Source: Clostridium sp. AF15-31 (GTDB taxonomy: Bacteria; Bacillota; Clostridia; Lachnospirales; Lachnospiraceae). From it: DNA of 64,000 bases. The notes under the pieces were generated by a model. The model had not been told where the DNA came from. It did not search any database and worked only from the letters and a program-made list of their open reading frames with translations. Made by a program: the position numbers and the translations under genes. Numbering within the stretch: position 1 is the first letter of the stretch; each line of letters begins with the position of its first letter. Positions 1 through 9,291 of this stretch are shown piece by piece. Location: contig NZ_QTXL01000004.1 in the NCBI RefSeq assembly GCF_003461625.1, positions 186,313-250,312 of the forward strand, written 5' to 3'.

Positions 1-462
1 GTCTGTGCGGCACAGTGGAAAGCATATCTGGACGAGCTGGATCAGAACAGACCAATCTCATCGGTTCAGGATATTCCGGCAGTCGGACGATTCATATTCA
101 CGCTGGACAGTTATATTGAAATGTATCTGAACCATAAGGAACTGCTTCAGTACAATGATAACTTTAATCACTACGTCACACATGAGGGCGTAGATCCGGA
201 ACAGCTTGAGAAGCTTCATGCGTCGGTGTATTCGGCTGATACCCGATTGCATATGATGTATGAGAAAGCAAAGGAAGATCATACCCTTCGCACGGATATA
301 CCGGAGGATGAATTTATCCGTGTGACCGTACATACGATGATGGCAGCATGTACCTACTACGCGGGAGGCTTTATATGGGGCGCAGAGGATAACAGGGATT
401 ATATGCCGGAGTTGATACGTTTAAAGGAAATGATCATAAACTATGCGACAGCATCCGTATAA
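1..462 (+). CDS. C-terminal part of a TetR/AcrR-like transcriptional regulator (partial)
   Basis: The reading frame is open from the first base of the window to a TAA at 462, so the gene begins to the left of the window; the internal ATG at 121 is not its start. The 153 visible residues are mostly helical and contain a stretch (MMYEKAKEDH) and a C-terminal helix (ELIRLKEMI) of the kind seen in ligand-binding domains of TetR-type repressors. No helix-turn-helix is visible because the N-terminus is missing, so the family call is tentative. It is followed 59 bases later by a large surface-protein gene on the same strand. Confidence 0.5.
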   Translation, partial: VCAAQWKAYLDELDQNRPISSVQDIPAVGRFIFTLDSYIEMYLNHKELLQYNDNFNHYVTHEGVDPEQLEKLHASVYSADTRLHMMYEKAKEDHTLRTDIPEDEFIRVTVHTMMAACTYYAGGFIWGAEDNRDYMPELIRLKEMIINYATASV

Positions 463-521
463 CAGAATGTAGGGGTGCTAGGGATATAAGGGATACGTGC
501 ATGAATGAAAGGGAGGTAAAT

Positions 522-3500
522 ATGAGTAAATTAAAAACAAAGAGAAAAAAGCATTATCTGGCAGCCGCCGTGCTTGCTATGCTTGCGGTTGCGACGCCGA
601 TAACGCTTTATGGGTCTGTGACAACGTATGCACAGACGGATGACGCGGCCGGGGCAGAATCTGGTGAAGATGCTGGTGAAGTAACCAATGAAGAAACCGG
701 ATATCACTATCAGAAGACTGGTGAACCATTGGTGGAGGAAAAAGATAACAACGGAAATATATGGCGGATCTATGCAGCTGCAGAAAATACAGCAGATACG
801 GAAGCTACGGCAGACACAGCAGCTGCAGTGGATACAGAAGATACATCAGTGAAAAAATATATTGCTACGATCACATATGGAGGCGTAGATACAAACAGCA
901 GCAGGGCTGGTGAGTTTAGTGTATTCTCAGGTTATGCAGACGTATTTGCCAAGTACAATATCGTGCAGGTAGAAGTTGGAGAAGGACTGACATATTTTAA
1001 TGTATATAGTCCACCAGAAAATCTCCAGTATGAATATATCTATCTTCCAAGTACGATGCAGAAATTAACAACAGCACTGGTGCAGCAACAGAAGAAGCTG
1101 AAGGAGATCACGATTCCGGCATCTGTTACAGAATTCAATTCAGGTTCGTTCAATCATGGCATGTTCTATATGGATGAGTCACTGGAGAAGATTACATTTG
1201 AGGAAGGATGCAAGCTTACTTCATTTGGAAAGAATGTTCAAAATTTACTTTACGGTTGTAAGTCTTTAAAAGAATTTACGGTTCCGGCTTCCATTGAAAC
1301 GATACCGGAGAGGTGCTTTTATAATTCACAGTATCTTGAGACGATCCGGTTCGAAAAAGGCTCAAAGGTTGAAAGCATAGGAAAGGAAGCTTTTTATGCC
1401 TGTTGCGCTTTGAAAGATGTTGAATTAGCGGAAGGACTTACAACGATCGGAGAATCAGCATTTCGAAATCTGGATCAGATAGAGAAGCTTGTGATTCCTG
1501 GTACAGTCACAACGATTGGTATATGTGCATTTTATGACTGTGACGGATTACAGGAGATCGCAATTCCGGATTCCGTGACATCAATTGGAAAAGCAGCATT
1601 TGCATATTGCAGGAATGTTACCGATATAAAACTTCCTAATCGGTTAGAGACGATTGAAGAGCAGGCTTTCATGGGATGCTCAATGGTAACATCACTCCGG
1701 ATTCCGGACAGTGTTAAGACAATTAAAAATGAAGCGTTCCGTTATATATATATAACCGAGCTGCCGTATATGCAGAACGTGACTACCATTGGAACCCGGG
1801 CATTTAGCATCAGTAGTAATCTGCGAAGCCTTGAATATCCAAAATGCTTGACGGATTTTACAGCGACTTCATTGGATGGTGGCGGAAATGCAAAAATCAG
1901 GTACATAACATTTGAAGACGGATGTGCCTTGAATACCTTGCCGGAAGGCTTATTTTCTACATATAAAGAAAATAATACAAATCTGAAAGAACAACGTGAG
2001 ATTAAGCTTCCTCTTTCTTTAAAAGAGTTAAATATGAATGTATTTTGTGGTTCGTGGAACAGAACGATAGTGGAGATTCCGCACACAGATAAGGATTCTT
2101 TGCAGTTAACTTTAACAGATTATGGAACTACATCGAAAGAGACGATAGGGAAAAGCTTAAAGATGATGTATTATACAGTACATTCATTTGAGGTTTACAG
2201 ATGCCTGACGGAGACCTTTGGTGTGCCAAGAGATCACATCACTTTCCATGAGGAAAAGGTGGGCTGGAAGTTGACCGGTGTAAAGGATGGCATATATACC
2301 TATACGGCAGAATGTAGTACATGTGGAGAAGTCAGCAAGAGCTTGACCTATGATGAAAATGGATTTGCAACGGTGGATGGTTCCTATCAGCCGGCTGAGC
2401 AGGTCACGGCGGAGAATTGTAAGGCGTTTGGATTAGACGAAAATTATATAGGATACTATGCAGTAAGCAATGCCGGACAGTTATACTGGTTTGCTGATTA
2501 TGTAAATGGTGATGGAGATGATGCTACACCGCATCTGTCAGAGAGCGTCGTTCTCTGTGAGGATATCGAGATGAATGATACAAGCAAGTTGGATTCATGG
2601 ACGATTGATACGACAGATGTGATCAACTGGCCGGCGATTGGAGCATTTAATGTAAATTTTGATAATTATAACATTGTATATCAGGGAACCTTTGACGGAA
2701 ATCATAAGACGATCCGGGGATTGTACCGGAGAAATCGAGGTGAGAATAATGAGGCTGGTCTGATCGGCTATATTGGTAAATCGGGAGCATTAAAAGATCT
2801 GACGATAGAGAAATCTTTTGTAATGGGAAGTTCCGTATTTGTCGGATTAAATAACGGATCAGTAACAAACTGTACAGCGGGAGCCATGCGCACAAGGTAT
2901 TGTGGACATGGTGGAGCAATCTTTGTATACAGAAATTACGGAGTTATGGATGCCTGTGTGAATACAGCAGCTGTAGATTGGATCGATACACAGCGTGAAC
3001 ATTGCTATGGTATTGTAATGTCGAATAACGGCGTTGTAAAAAATTGTATAAACAAGGGGAAAATCAATAATGAAGGAGGATCCTATGCCGGAGATGTGGG
3101 AGGAATCTGCGCCTGGAATCAGGGTAAGATCCTGAACTGCTCCAATGAAGCATCAATTACATCAACAGGTCAGGCAGCCGGTATTGTAAGAAATAACAGA
3201 GGATACGTTGCTAACTGCGTTAATACAGGAGCACTTACAGGAACATATGTCGGAGGCATTGCAGCAGGAACCGGTGCGGCAGAAGGCGGTGATGTAATAA
3301 TCGTAAATCCATCCATTGGCGGATGGGATGATACAACGGGAGGATCTTCATCTGATTCAGGAAGCGGTTCTACAGGAGAAGAGGAGAAACTAATTCCGGT
3401 TTCTCTGTCACAGTATGGAATCTATTATTGTTATAATACAGGATCTGTTACAGCATCGAATAGTTGTGCAGGCGGTATTGCTGCCGATGCAATAGGCAGT

Positions 3501-6428
3501 AAGGGTACGATCTACGGATGTTATAATACAGGGGACGTTGAGGGTGGTTCCCATACCGGAGGCATTGTAGGAAGTGCAGAGAATGTGTTGATAAGGGACT
3601 GCTATAATTATTCAACCGATATAAGGACAACAGATGTTGCAACCAGCTTCCAGAATAATGAACCGCATGCATTTGCAGCGCCTATTGCAGGTTGTGTTTC
3701 ATCTTATTTGGGAAATGCAGTGGTATCTAACTGCTACTATGTGGGAGACAGTGATGCGGAAGCTTACGGATATTCCATGGATTTGAAGGGACATAAGGTG
3801 ACATTTACAGATAATGAAGCTATGACAGTGGAAGAGTTTGAATCCGGTAAGGTTGCATGGAAGCTGCAGAATGCGGTCAATGAAGATTTGAAGGCTGCCG
3901 GAGGAAAGCAGTTATTTGTATGGGAACAGATAATAACCGGAGCGGCATTTAGTAAATATCCGAATCTTAAGTTGACAGAGAAAGAAACAGACAGAACTGT
4001 TATGCAGATGACTTTCCATTACACGACCGGTGGTAAAGATCTTGCAGGATATGGATATACAAATTATAACCATGCGGTTACCGAGGATCAGGCACCGACT
4101 GTAGCAGGAAAGAATGATGCGGTTCATACATTTGACTGGTATGAAGATAAGGAACTTACGACCTTATATGATTTTGCACATGTATTAACGACAGATGAAG
4201 ATGTATATTCAAAGACATATGATCTGTATACTCTGGAATTCAAGCTGGCAGAAGGCAGTCATGCGGCAGCAAGTATCGATAAGAAGAAGGTAACAGAGAT
4301 TATCACGGAGACGGATGAGACTGTTGTATTTACAGTCACACCGGATGCAGGCTACATATTAGAAAGCGTAACCTTAGACGGAGAGACGTTGGAGCCGGAT
4401 GAGGATGGCAATTACACGATCTCAGGTATTAAGACAAATCATATAGTAGAGATCACGACCAAGGAAACGGAAGTTACATTTACCTACAAAGCCGGTGAAC
4501 ATGGAACAGTAAAATGGGTAGGTGATAAGACCGGTTCCGGTGAACTGACAGAGACGATCAAGGCAGTAAGTGGAACGCCAAAGGGAGTTCTTCCAGTAGC
4601 AGATCTTGGCTGGCATTTCGTGAAGTGGGTTGACAGCAAGGAGGGTCGTCCGTCCTATTCCATAACCGGACTCTATCCAACTGCGGTAAACGGTGTTTTT
4701 GAGGGTGAGACCTACACAGCAATCTTTGAAAAGAATATAGAGACCTACGCGATCTCCGGAACTGTTCGCGATCCGGAAGGCAATCCTGTACCGGGTGTAA
4801 CAGTTAAATTAAAAGGAAACGATGATACAAAAAAGACGACATCAGCAGAAGATGGCTCTTATCGGTTCGAGAAATTAGAAGAGGCAGAATATCAGTTAGC
4901 AGCCATAAAGTACTATGAGAATAACTGGAAGGCAGAGAGTGAAACAGTCGGTGTCAGATTAGAGGAATCGGATGTAACCGGTCGGGATCTTAAGCTTTCG
5001 ATGAACAGAGCGACAAATACGAAACCTGAAGGAATCATCGAGTATTACAGAGTTACTCTTACAGAGAATGCGCGGGACTATCTGGAAGAGACAGGTGGCG
5101 ACGTAGTTGAAGACTCAGACTATACATTATCGGCAAGAGATCGATACAGCAATGCCCATGCGGTTGTCTATGTATATGAAGCGGTGAGGGGATTTGATGG
5201 TAACTATTATAAACTGTCTGATGAAGTGGCAGAGGCACTTAAGACGGATGGCAGATGCTATACCATTAAGAACATTGGAAAAGACTACATCATAGATGTG
5301 AAGGCAGAAGATGTGATCCCGAACCGGTATGAGGTTACGATCCCATCCGGTGGAGATGATTATACGATCCTTCCGGAGAAAGAGGGAGAAACGATCAGTT
5401 ATGGCGAGGATTATTCCTTTACAGTTAAGGTTACAGACGGCCGATGTGTTCTTGTATCTGCAAATGGCACAAGGATAGAATTTGCAGATGGAAAGTATAC
5501 GATCAAGAATGTGACAAAGCCACAGGAGATCACGGTAGAATTTGCAGATGAACATACCTGGGAAGAATGGAAGACCGTTACACCTGCTACTTATGATGCG
5601 GCAGGAGAAGAAGCAAGAACCTGTTCTGTATGTGGAGCAGTGGAGACAAGAGCGCTGGCACAGCTTATCTGCAAGCATGTATCAAAGCGTCTGGTAACAG
5701 ATAAGAAAGCAACCTGTACGGCGGCAGGAAGCGGACATTATGTTTGTGATACATGTGGAAAGACAGTGCAGACAAATGTCAGTATAGCAGCAAAGGGTCA
5801 TACCTGGAGTGCATGGACAGTGACAGTGAAGCCGACTACCTCAAAGGCAGGGGAAGAAAGCAGAATCTGTTCTGTATGTAAGAAGGCTGAGAAACGTCAG
5901 GTCAGCAAGTTGAGCCAGAAAAAATATAAGATCACTTATAAGTTAAATAAGGGTAAGAATAACAAGAAGAATCCGAAGACTTATACATCAGCGAAGAAAG
6001 TTGTACTGAAAAAGCCGACCCGGAAAGGATATGCATTCAAGGGATGGTATACAAATAGTAATTATACGAAGAAGATAACCTCGATCAAGAAAGGTTCAAA
6101 GAAGAATTACACCTTATATGCGAAGTGGTCGAAGGTAAAGGTGAAGAAGGCAACCGGACTTAAGGTTACGAACACAAAGGGAAAGAATCTGGTTGTGAAG
6201 TATTCCAAGGTATCCGGTGCAAAGGGATATCAGATCACATATGCAACAAATTCCAAGTTTACCAAGGGTAAAAAGGTTGTCAATACAACGAAGAGAACGA
6301 AGACCATACAGAAGCTGAAAAAAGGAAAAACCTATTATGTACGGGTCCGTGCATATAAGAAGGATTCCACAGGCAGGAAAGTATATGGTAAATACAGTAA
6401 AGTAATGAAGGTCAAGATAACAAAATAA
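522..6428 (+). CDS. Giant BspA-type leucine-rich-repeat secreted protein
   Basis: The start at 522 has a GGGAGG site six bases upstream; an in-frame ATG at 501 lacks one. The product is about 1968 aa. A basic N-terminus and hydrophobic segment ending near TTYAQ form a signal peptide. Residues about 190-515 hold BspA-type (LRR_5) repeats with the pattern IPDSVTSIGKAAFAYC. Residues about 640-1075 hold GLUG-like repeats (NCVNTGALTG, GCYNTGDVEG). InlB-B-like modules follow at about 1160-1410, then a carboxypeptidase-regulatory-like fold (SGTVRDPEGNPVPGVTVKLK) at about 1410-1470, paired CxxC modules at about 1680-1800, another InlB-type repeat with GWYTN and LYAKWS, and a C-terminal FN3-like domain. 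There is no LPXTG or SLH motif, so surface retention is unexplained. Adhesion or host-polymer binding is inferred from the domains. Confidence 0.85.
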   Translation: MSKLKTKRKKHYLAAAVLAMLAVATPITLYGSVTTYAQTDDAAGAESGEDAGEVTNEETGYHYQKTGEPLVEEKDNNGNIWRIYAAAENTADTEATADTAAAVDTEDTSVKKYIATITYGGVDTNSSRAGEFSVFSGYADVFAKYNIVQVEVGEGLTYFNVYSPPENLQYEYIYLPSTMQKLTTALVQQQKKLKEITIPASVTEFNSGSFNHGMFYMDESLEKITFEEGCKLTSFGKNVQNLLYGCKSLKEFTVPASIETIPERCFYNSQYLETIRFEKGSKVESIGKEAFYACCALKDVELAEGLTTIGESAFRNLDQIEKLVIPGTVTTIGICAFYDCDGLQEIAIPDSVTSIGKAAFAYCRNVTDIKLPNRLETIEEQAFMGCSMVTSLRIPDSVKTIKNEAFRYIYITELPYMQNVTTIGTRAFSISSNLRSLEYPKCLTDFTATSLDGGGNAKIRYITFEDGCALNTLPEGLFSTYKENNTNLKEQREIKLPLSLKELNMNVFCGSWNRTIVEIPHTDKDSLQLTLTDYGTTSKETIGKSLKMMYYTVHSFEVYRCLTETFGVPRDHITFHEEKVGWKLTGVKDGIYTYTAECSTCGEVSKSLTYDENGFATVDGSYQPAEQVTAENCKAFGLDENYIGYYAVSNAGQLYWFADYVNGDGDDATPHLSESVVLCEDIEMNDTSKLDSWTIDTTDVINWPAIGAFNVNFDNYNIVYQGTFDGNHKTIRGLYRRNRGENNEAGLIGYIGKSGALKDLTIEKSFVMGSSVFVGLNNGSVTNCTAGAMRTRYCGHGGAIFVYRNYGVMDACVNTAAVDWIDTQREHCYGIVMSNNGVVKNCINKGKINNEGGSYAGDVGGICAWNQGKILNCSNEASITSTGQAAGIVRNNRGYVANCVNTGALTGTYVGGIAAGTGAAEGGDVIIVNPSIGGWDDTTGGSSSDSGSGSTGEEEKLIPVSLSQYGIYYCYNTGSVTASNSCAGGIAADAIGSKGTIYGCYNTGDVEGGSHTGGIVGSAENVLIRDCYNYSTDIRTTDVATSFQNNEPHAFAAPIAGCVSSYLGNAVVSNCYYVGDSDAEAYGYSMDLKGHKVTFTDNEAMTVEEFESGKVAWKLQNAVNEDLKAAGGKQLFVWEQIITGAAFSKYPNLKLTEKETDRTVMQMTFHYTTGGKDLAGYGYTNYNHAVTEDQAPTVAGKNDAVHTFDWYEDKELTTLYDFAHVLTTDEDVYSKTYDLYTLEFKLAEGSHAAASIDKKKVTEIITETDETVVFTVTPDAGYILESVTLDGETLEPDEDGNYTISGIKTNHIVEITTKETEVTFTYKAGEHGTVKWVGDKTGSGELTETIKAVSGTPKGVLPVADLGWHFVKWVDSKEGRPSYSITGLYPTAVNGVFEGETYTAIFEKNIETYAISGTVRDPEGNPVPGVTVKLKGNDDTKKTTSAEDGSYRFEKLEEAEYQLAAIKYYENNWKAESETVGVRLEESDVTGRDLKLSMNRATNTKPEGIIEYYRVTLTENARDYLEETGGDVVEDSDYTLSARDRYSNAHAVVYVYEAVRGFDGNYYKLSDEVAEALKTDGRCYTIKNIGKDYIIDVKAEDVIPNRYEVTIPSGGDDYTILPEKEGETISYGEDYSFTVKVTDGRCVLVSANGTRIEFADGKYTIKNVTKPQEITVEFADEHTWEEWKTVTPATYDAAGEEARTCSVCGAVETRALAQLICKHVSKRLVTDKKATCTAAGSGHYVCDTCGKTVQTNVSIAAKGHTWSAWTVTVKPTTSKAGEESRICSVCKKAEKRQVSKLSQKKYKITYKLNKGKNNKKNPKTYTSAKKVVLKKPTRKGYAFKGWYTNSNYTKKITSIKKGSKKNYTLYAKWSKVKVKKATGLKVTNTKGKNLVVKYSKVSGAKGYQITYATNSKFTKGKKVVNTTKRTKTIQKLKKGKTYYVRVRAYKKDSTGRKVYGKYSKVMKVKITK

Positions 6429-6461
6429 GATCAAGACAAAGGAGCATGATTAAGAATGCAA

Positions 6462-6503
6462 TCAGGGGCAGGATAAAAAGTTTGCTTTTTATCCTGCCCC
6501 TGA
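6462..6503. terminator. Bidirectional rho-independent terminator
   Basis: A perfect 19-bp stem (arms 6462-6480 and 6485-6503) closes a TTTG loop. The A/T-rich end of the stem gives T-runs on both strands, which suits the convergent arrangement of the surface-protein gene and the thioredoxin-like gene. Confidence 0.9.
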
Positions 6504-6518
6504 ATCTGATTATTTATT

Positions 6519-7418
6519 CTATTTATCAGCATCGATTACTGATTGGATCTGTTTCATAAGAGTGTCATAGTTATTCTGGTCATCGATACCGCCGAGCATA
6601 GGATCTCCGACGATATTACCATTCCTATCGACAAGTATGGTTGTAGGAAATGCCATGATGTCGGAGGCATATTTACCTGCGTTTGAATCAGAGTCAATGG
6701 AAATATTGCGGTATTTGGCACCCTGACTGTCAAGAATGGCTGCAGCTTCTTTGATAGCATCTTCGTTTCCGTCAAAGGTCTCTGTGTTGATACCTACTAC
6801 TTCGCCTCCCATCGATTTGATGGCATCGTTTAATTCATTAAGCTTGGATAATTCTGCGACACAAGGTTTGCAGCCAGTAAACCAGAAATTAACGACAGTT
6901 ACTGCATTATTGGAAAACAGGCTTTCGTCAACAGAATTACCATCAAAATCCTTGCCGGAGAAACTTTTGAAAGGTGTGATTTCTTCGGAACTGTCGTTCT
7001 GGTCGGTGCTTTCTGATCCTGTATTATTATTTTCGATTTCGGATATCTGCTTTTCAATCTGTCTGATGGTTTCAATATCATCGTTAAGTGTTTTCAGTTC
7101 ATCATCTGTAAAGGATTCCTTGTTTGATTCCACGGTGCCGGCCAGATAATCGGCATAATCTCCGCTTGGATCAGCGCTGCTTTTATTCATCATGCCAAAT
7201 ACCTTGTTCCATACATCCTGGTGATTTGCAAAGATCTGGTTCTCCTGCTGATATAAATCATCCAGCTTCGTGTTGGAATTGTCCGCAGCTTCAGTGGTGG
7301 CTTCTGTCTGGGTTTTTTGTGAACTCTCAGTTGTGGCAGATCCTGATCCGCTACATGCCGTGAGAGATAATGCTGCACAGAGAGTGATAATAGATAGTAA
7401 TGTTTTTTTTGTCTTCAT
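6519..7418 (-). CDS. TlpA/ResA-like thioredoxin-fold lipoprotein
   Basis: The 299-aa product has a lipoprotein signal peptide with lipobox LTAC (lipidated Cys22). A low-complexity Ser/Thr/Glu linker and a helical region (about 55-125) precede a C-terminal TlpA-type redoxin domain. The active site is FWFTGCKPC (about Cys181 and Cys184), followed by the family's VVGINTE and FPTTILVDRNGNIVG strands with the cis-proline. It should reduce disulfides or pass electrons on the outer face of the membrane. The gene lies last in a three-gene minus-strand cluster with a 4Fe-4S membrane protein and a CXXC peptide, which probably supply its electrons. Confidence 0.85.
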   Translation of the reverse strand: MKTKKTLLSIITLCAALSLTACSGSGSATTESSQKTQTEATTEAADNSNTKLDDLYQQENQIFANHQDVWNKVFGMMNKSSADPSGDYADYLAGTVESNKESFTDDELKTLNDDIETIRQIEKQISEIENNNTGSESTDQNDSSEEITPFKSFSGKDFDGNSVDESLFSNNAVTVVNFWFTGCKPCVAELSKLNELNDAIKSMGGEVVGINTETFDGNEDAIKEAAAILDSQGAKYRNISIDSDSNAGKYASDIMAFPTTILVDRNGNIVGDPMLGGIDDQNNYDTLMKQIQSVIDADK

Positions 7419-7470
7419 AGATAATTGCTCCTTTAAATAATAATTTAGATAATATTAGTGTGGCTGATTG

Positions 7471-8376
7471 TTACACGTTGGTTTTGGAAGATTGCTTATG
7501 TCCCTTTTGGGAACATGGTCTTCCCATAAACTGATAGCAGATCGCGTCTTTTGGACAGGCCTTTATACATGCTCCGCATCGTATGCATTCCGGATGATTC
7601 GGAGTCTTACAGACATCGACGTCCATTTTGCATACCTTTGAACATTGGTTACATCCGACACATTTGCTGCTTTCAACCTTGATATTTATAAGGCTGACCT
7701 TGTTAAATAATGAATAGATTGCTCCAAGAGGACAAATCCATTTGCAGAAAGGTCTGTAGAACAAAATACTCAGTATAATAACCGTAATTAAAATAAGGCA
7801 CTTAAAAGAAAAAAGCTTTCCGAGAGCAGACCGTATAGCGGTATTTCCAAGTGAAAGTGGTATAGCTCCCTCTAAAACGCCCTGTGGGCAAATATACTTA
7901 CAGAAGAACGGATCGCCCATTCCTATGGAGTTCGTTACAAGCATCGGCAGAAGTATAACGAAAACGATCAGGATGATATATTTCAGGTATCTTAACGGTT
8001 TCAGTCTGGCTGTGGAAAATTTTTTCCCCGGTATTTTATGAAGCAGATCCTGAAACCATCCAAATGGGCACAAAAAACCACATATAAATCTTCCGAGGAT
8101 CACACCGAGTAAAATGAAAAAACCGGTTATGTAGTACGAAAACTTAAATTTGAATGAGCCGACAACCGCTTGGAATGCCCCGATCGGACAGGCTCCGGTA
8201 GCAGCAGGACAGGAATAACAGTTTAATCCCGGCACGCATATTGTTTTCGCTTTGCCCTGATAGATTTTACCTTTGAATAAATTGGTAATATGAATATTGG
8301 TAAGCAGCGTGGCAGCTGCCTGTATCCATCCGCGTATTCTGGCTGTTTTTTTTGATATTGATTTGTTCTTATCCAA
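7471..8376 (-). CDS. Membrane 4Fe-4S protein, NapH/CcoG-like electron carrier
   Basis: The 301-aa product has about five membrane helices. Two CxxxCP motifs (GFLCPFGW and WICPLGAI) sit at helix ends, as in NapH/YccM-type proteins. The C-terminus carries a two-cluster ferredoxin domain (CVGCNQCSKVC and CIRCGACIKACP). An N-terminal cysteine group (CVPGLNCYSCPAATGACP) adds a further possible metal site. The likely role is moving electrons from cytoplasmic ferredoxin across the membrane to the lipoprotein encoded downstream. The start is a TTG at 8376 that overlaps the end of the preceding small gene, consistent with translational coupling. Confidence 0.8.
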   Translation of the reverse strand: MDKNKSISKKTARIRGWIQAAATLLTNIHITNLFKGKIYQGKAKTICVPGLNCYSCPAATGACPIGAFQAVVGSFKFKFSYYITGFFILLGVILGRFICGFLCPFGWFQDLLHKIPGKKFSTARLKPLRYLKYIILIVFVILLPMLVTNSIGMGDPFFCKYICPQGVLEGAIPLSLGNTAIRSALGKLFSFKCLILITVIILSILFYRPFCKWICPLGAIYSLFNKVSLINIKVESSKCVGCNQCSKVCKMDVDVCKTPNHPECIRCGACIKACPKDAICYQFMGRPCSQKGHKQSSKTNV

Positions 8377-8509
8377 TTCCTACACACTCCAGACATAATT
8401 TTATTGCTTTGCTGAGCACGGCAGCCGCTTCACCTCTGACTACACCATAGCTGATCATTGCTATACCTGTGATGAGTAAAACGATCTGAGATATTTTCCT
8501 GTACTTCAA
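8369..8509 (-). CDS. 46-aa CD1871A-family CXXC membrane peptide
   Basis: This is a short TTG-started frame with a good AAAGGAG site nine bases upstream. The product has a basic N-terminus (MKYRKIS), one transmembrane helix (IVLLITGIAMISYGV), a short linker (RGEAAAVLSKAIKL) and a C-terminal CLECVGIG. The CXXC ending, the length and the position before a 4Fe-4S membrane protein and a TlpA-like protein match the CD1871A family as I know it. The last nine bases overlap the start of the 4Fe-4S gene. It probably acts as a thiol or metal partner of the redox pair; no function is established for the family to my knowledge. Confidence 0.75.
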   Translation of the reverse strand: MKYRKISQIVLLITGIAMISYGVVRGEAAAVLSKAIKLCLECVGIG

Positions 8510-8540
8510 GATATTGCAGCTCCTTTCTTGATTGTGTTTG

Positions 8541-8569
8541 TTGACCAACTGACCTGGGTATTATACAAT
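8541..8569 (+). promoter_or_regulatory. Sigma-A-type promoter of the first two-component system
   Basis: TTGACC (8541-8546) and TACAAT (8564-8569) are separated by 17 bases, 42 bases before the response-regulator start. A TATAAT on the minus strand (8560-8565) overlaps it and could serve the divergent redox cluster, so the two may compete. Confidence 0.75.
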
Positions 8570-8610
8570 AGCTGATGTAAAATTTTTGTTAAGAAACAGG
8601 TGAAAGATTT

Positions 8611-9291
8611 TTGAGATTATTAATAGTTGAAGATGAGAAACAAATATGTGATATGGTTGCGAAAAGCCTGTATGGTGTTGGGTATGAAGTGGATACCTGT
8701 TATGATGGGGAAGAAGCTCTTGAATGTATCCTTACGGAGGATTATGATCTGATCGTTTTGGATCTGAATCTGCCCGGTATGGATGGAATGGAAATCTTAA
8801 GAGAACTCAGACGGGAAAATGAGGAGACAAAGGTTATTATATTATCTGCAAGAGGACAGATCGCGGATAAGGTTGAGGGACTGGATGCAGGTGCAAATGA
8901 TTATATGGAAAAACCATTTCATATAAAGGAACTTGAAGCACGTATCAGAAGTCTGACAAGGAGAAAATTTGTGCAGAAGGATGTATGTCTGGAAAGCGGC
9001 GGGATAAGCTTTGATACGATAAAACGTGAGGCATATGCAAAAGGGAAAAAGGTTTCCCTTACAAGAAAAGAAAATGGTATTTTAGAATATCTGCTTCTCA
9101 ATCTGGGAAGACCGGTAAGTCAGGAAGAATTGATGGAGCATGTCTGGGATGCATCCGTCGACAGCTTTAGTGGAGCAATCAGAGTACATATGTCTTCGCT
9201 TAGAAGAAAGCTTAAGGCAGTGCTCGGATATGATCCGATTTTGAACAAGGTGGGAGAAGGGTATAAAATACGGGAGGAGGCCGACAGATGA
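8611..9291 (+). CDS. OmpR-family response regulator
   Basis: The 226-aa product has a receiver domain (acidic DE pair near residue 9, phospho-acceptor Asp51 in VLDLNLPGMDG, the switch region LSARG, and Lys in MEKPF) and a C-terminal winged-helix DNA-binding domain ending in GEGYKIR. The start is TTG at 8611, giving the usual MRLLIVEDEK opening, preceded by an AGGTGA site. The stop overlaps the kinase start by four bases. It lies divergent from the redox cluster and may control it, but no operator was identified. Confidence 0.92.
   Translation: MRLLIVEDEKQICDMVAKSLYGVGYEVDTCYDGEEALECILTEDYDLIVLDLNLPGMDGMEILRELRRENEETKVIILSARGQIADKVEGLDAGANDYMEKPFHIKELEARIRSLTRRKFVQKDVCLESGGISFDTIKREAYAKGKKVSLTRKENGILEYLLLNLGRPVSQEELMEHVWDASVDSFSGAIRVHMSSLRRKLKAVLGYDPILNKVGEGYKIREEADR

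Noticed and set aside
5127..5678. 183-codon minus-strand frame within the BspA-type gene
   Set aside because: It is antisense to a clear coding region; Cys/Ile/Arg-rich with no domain.
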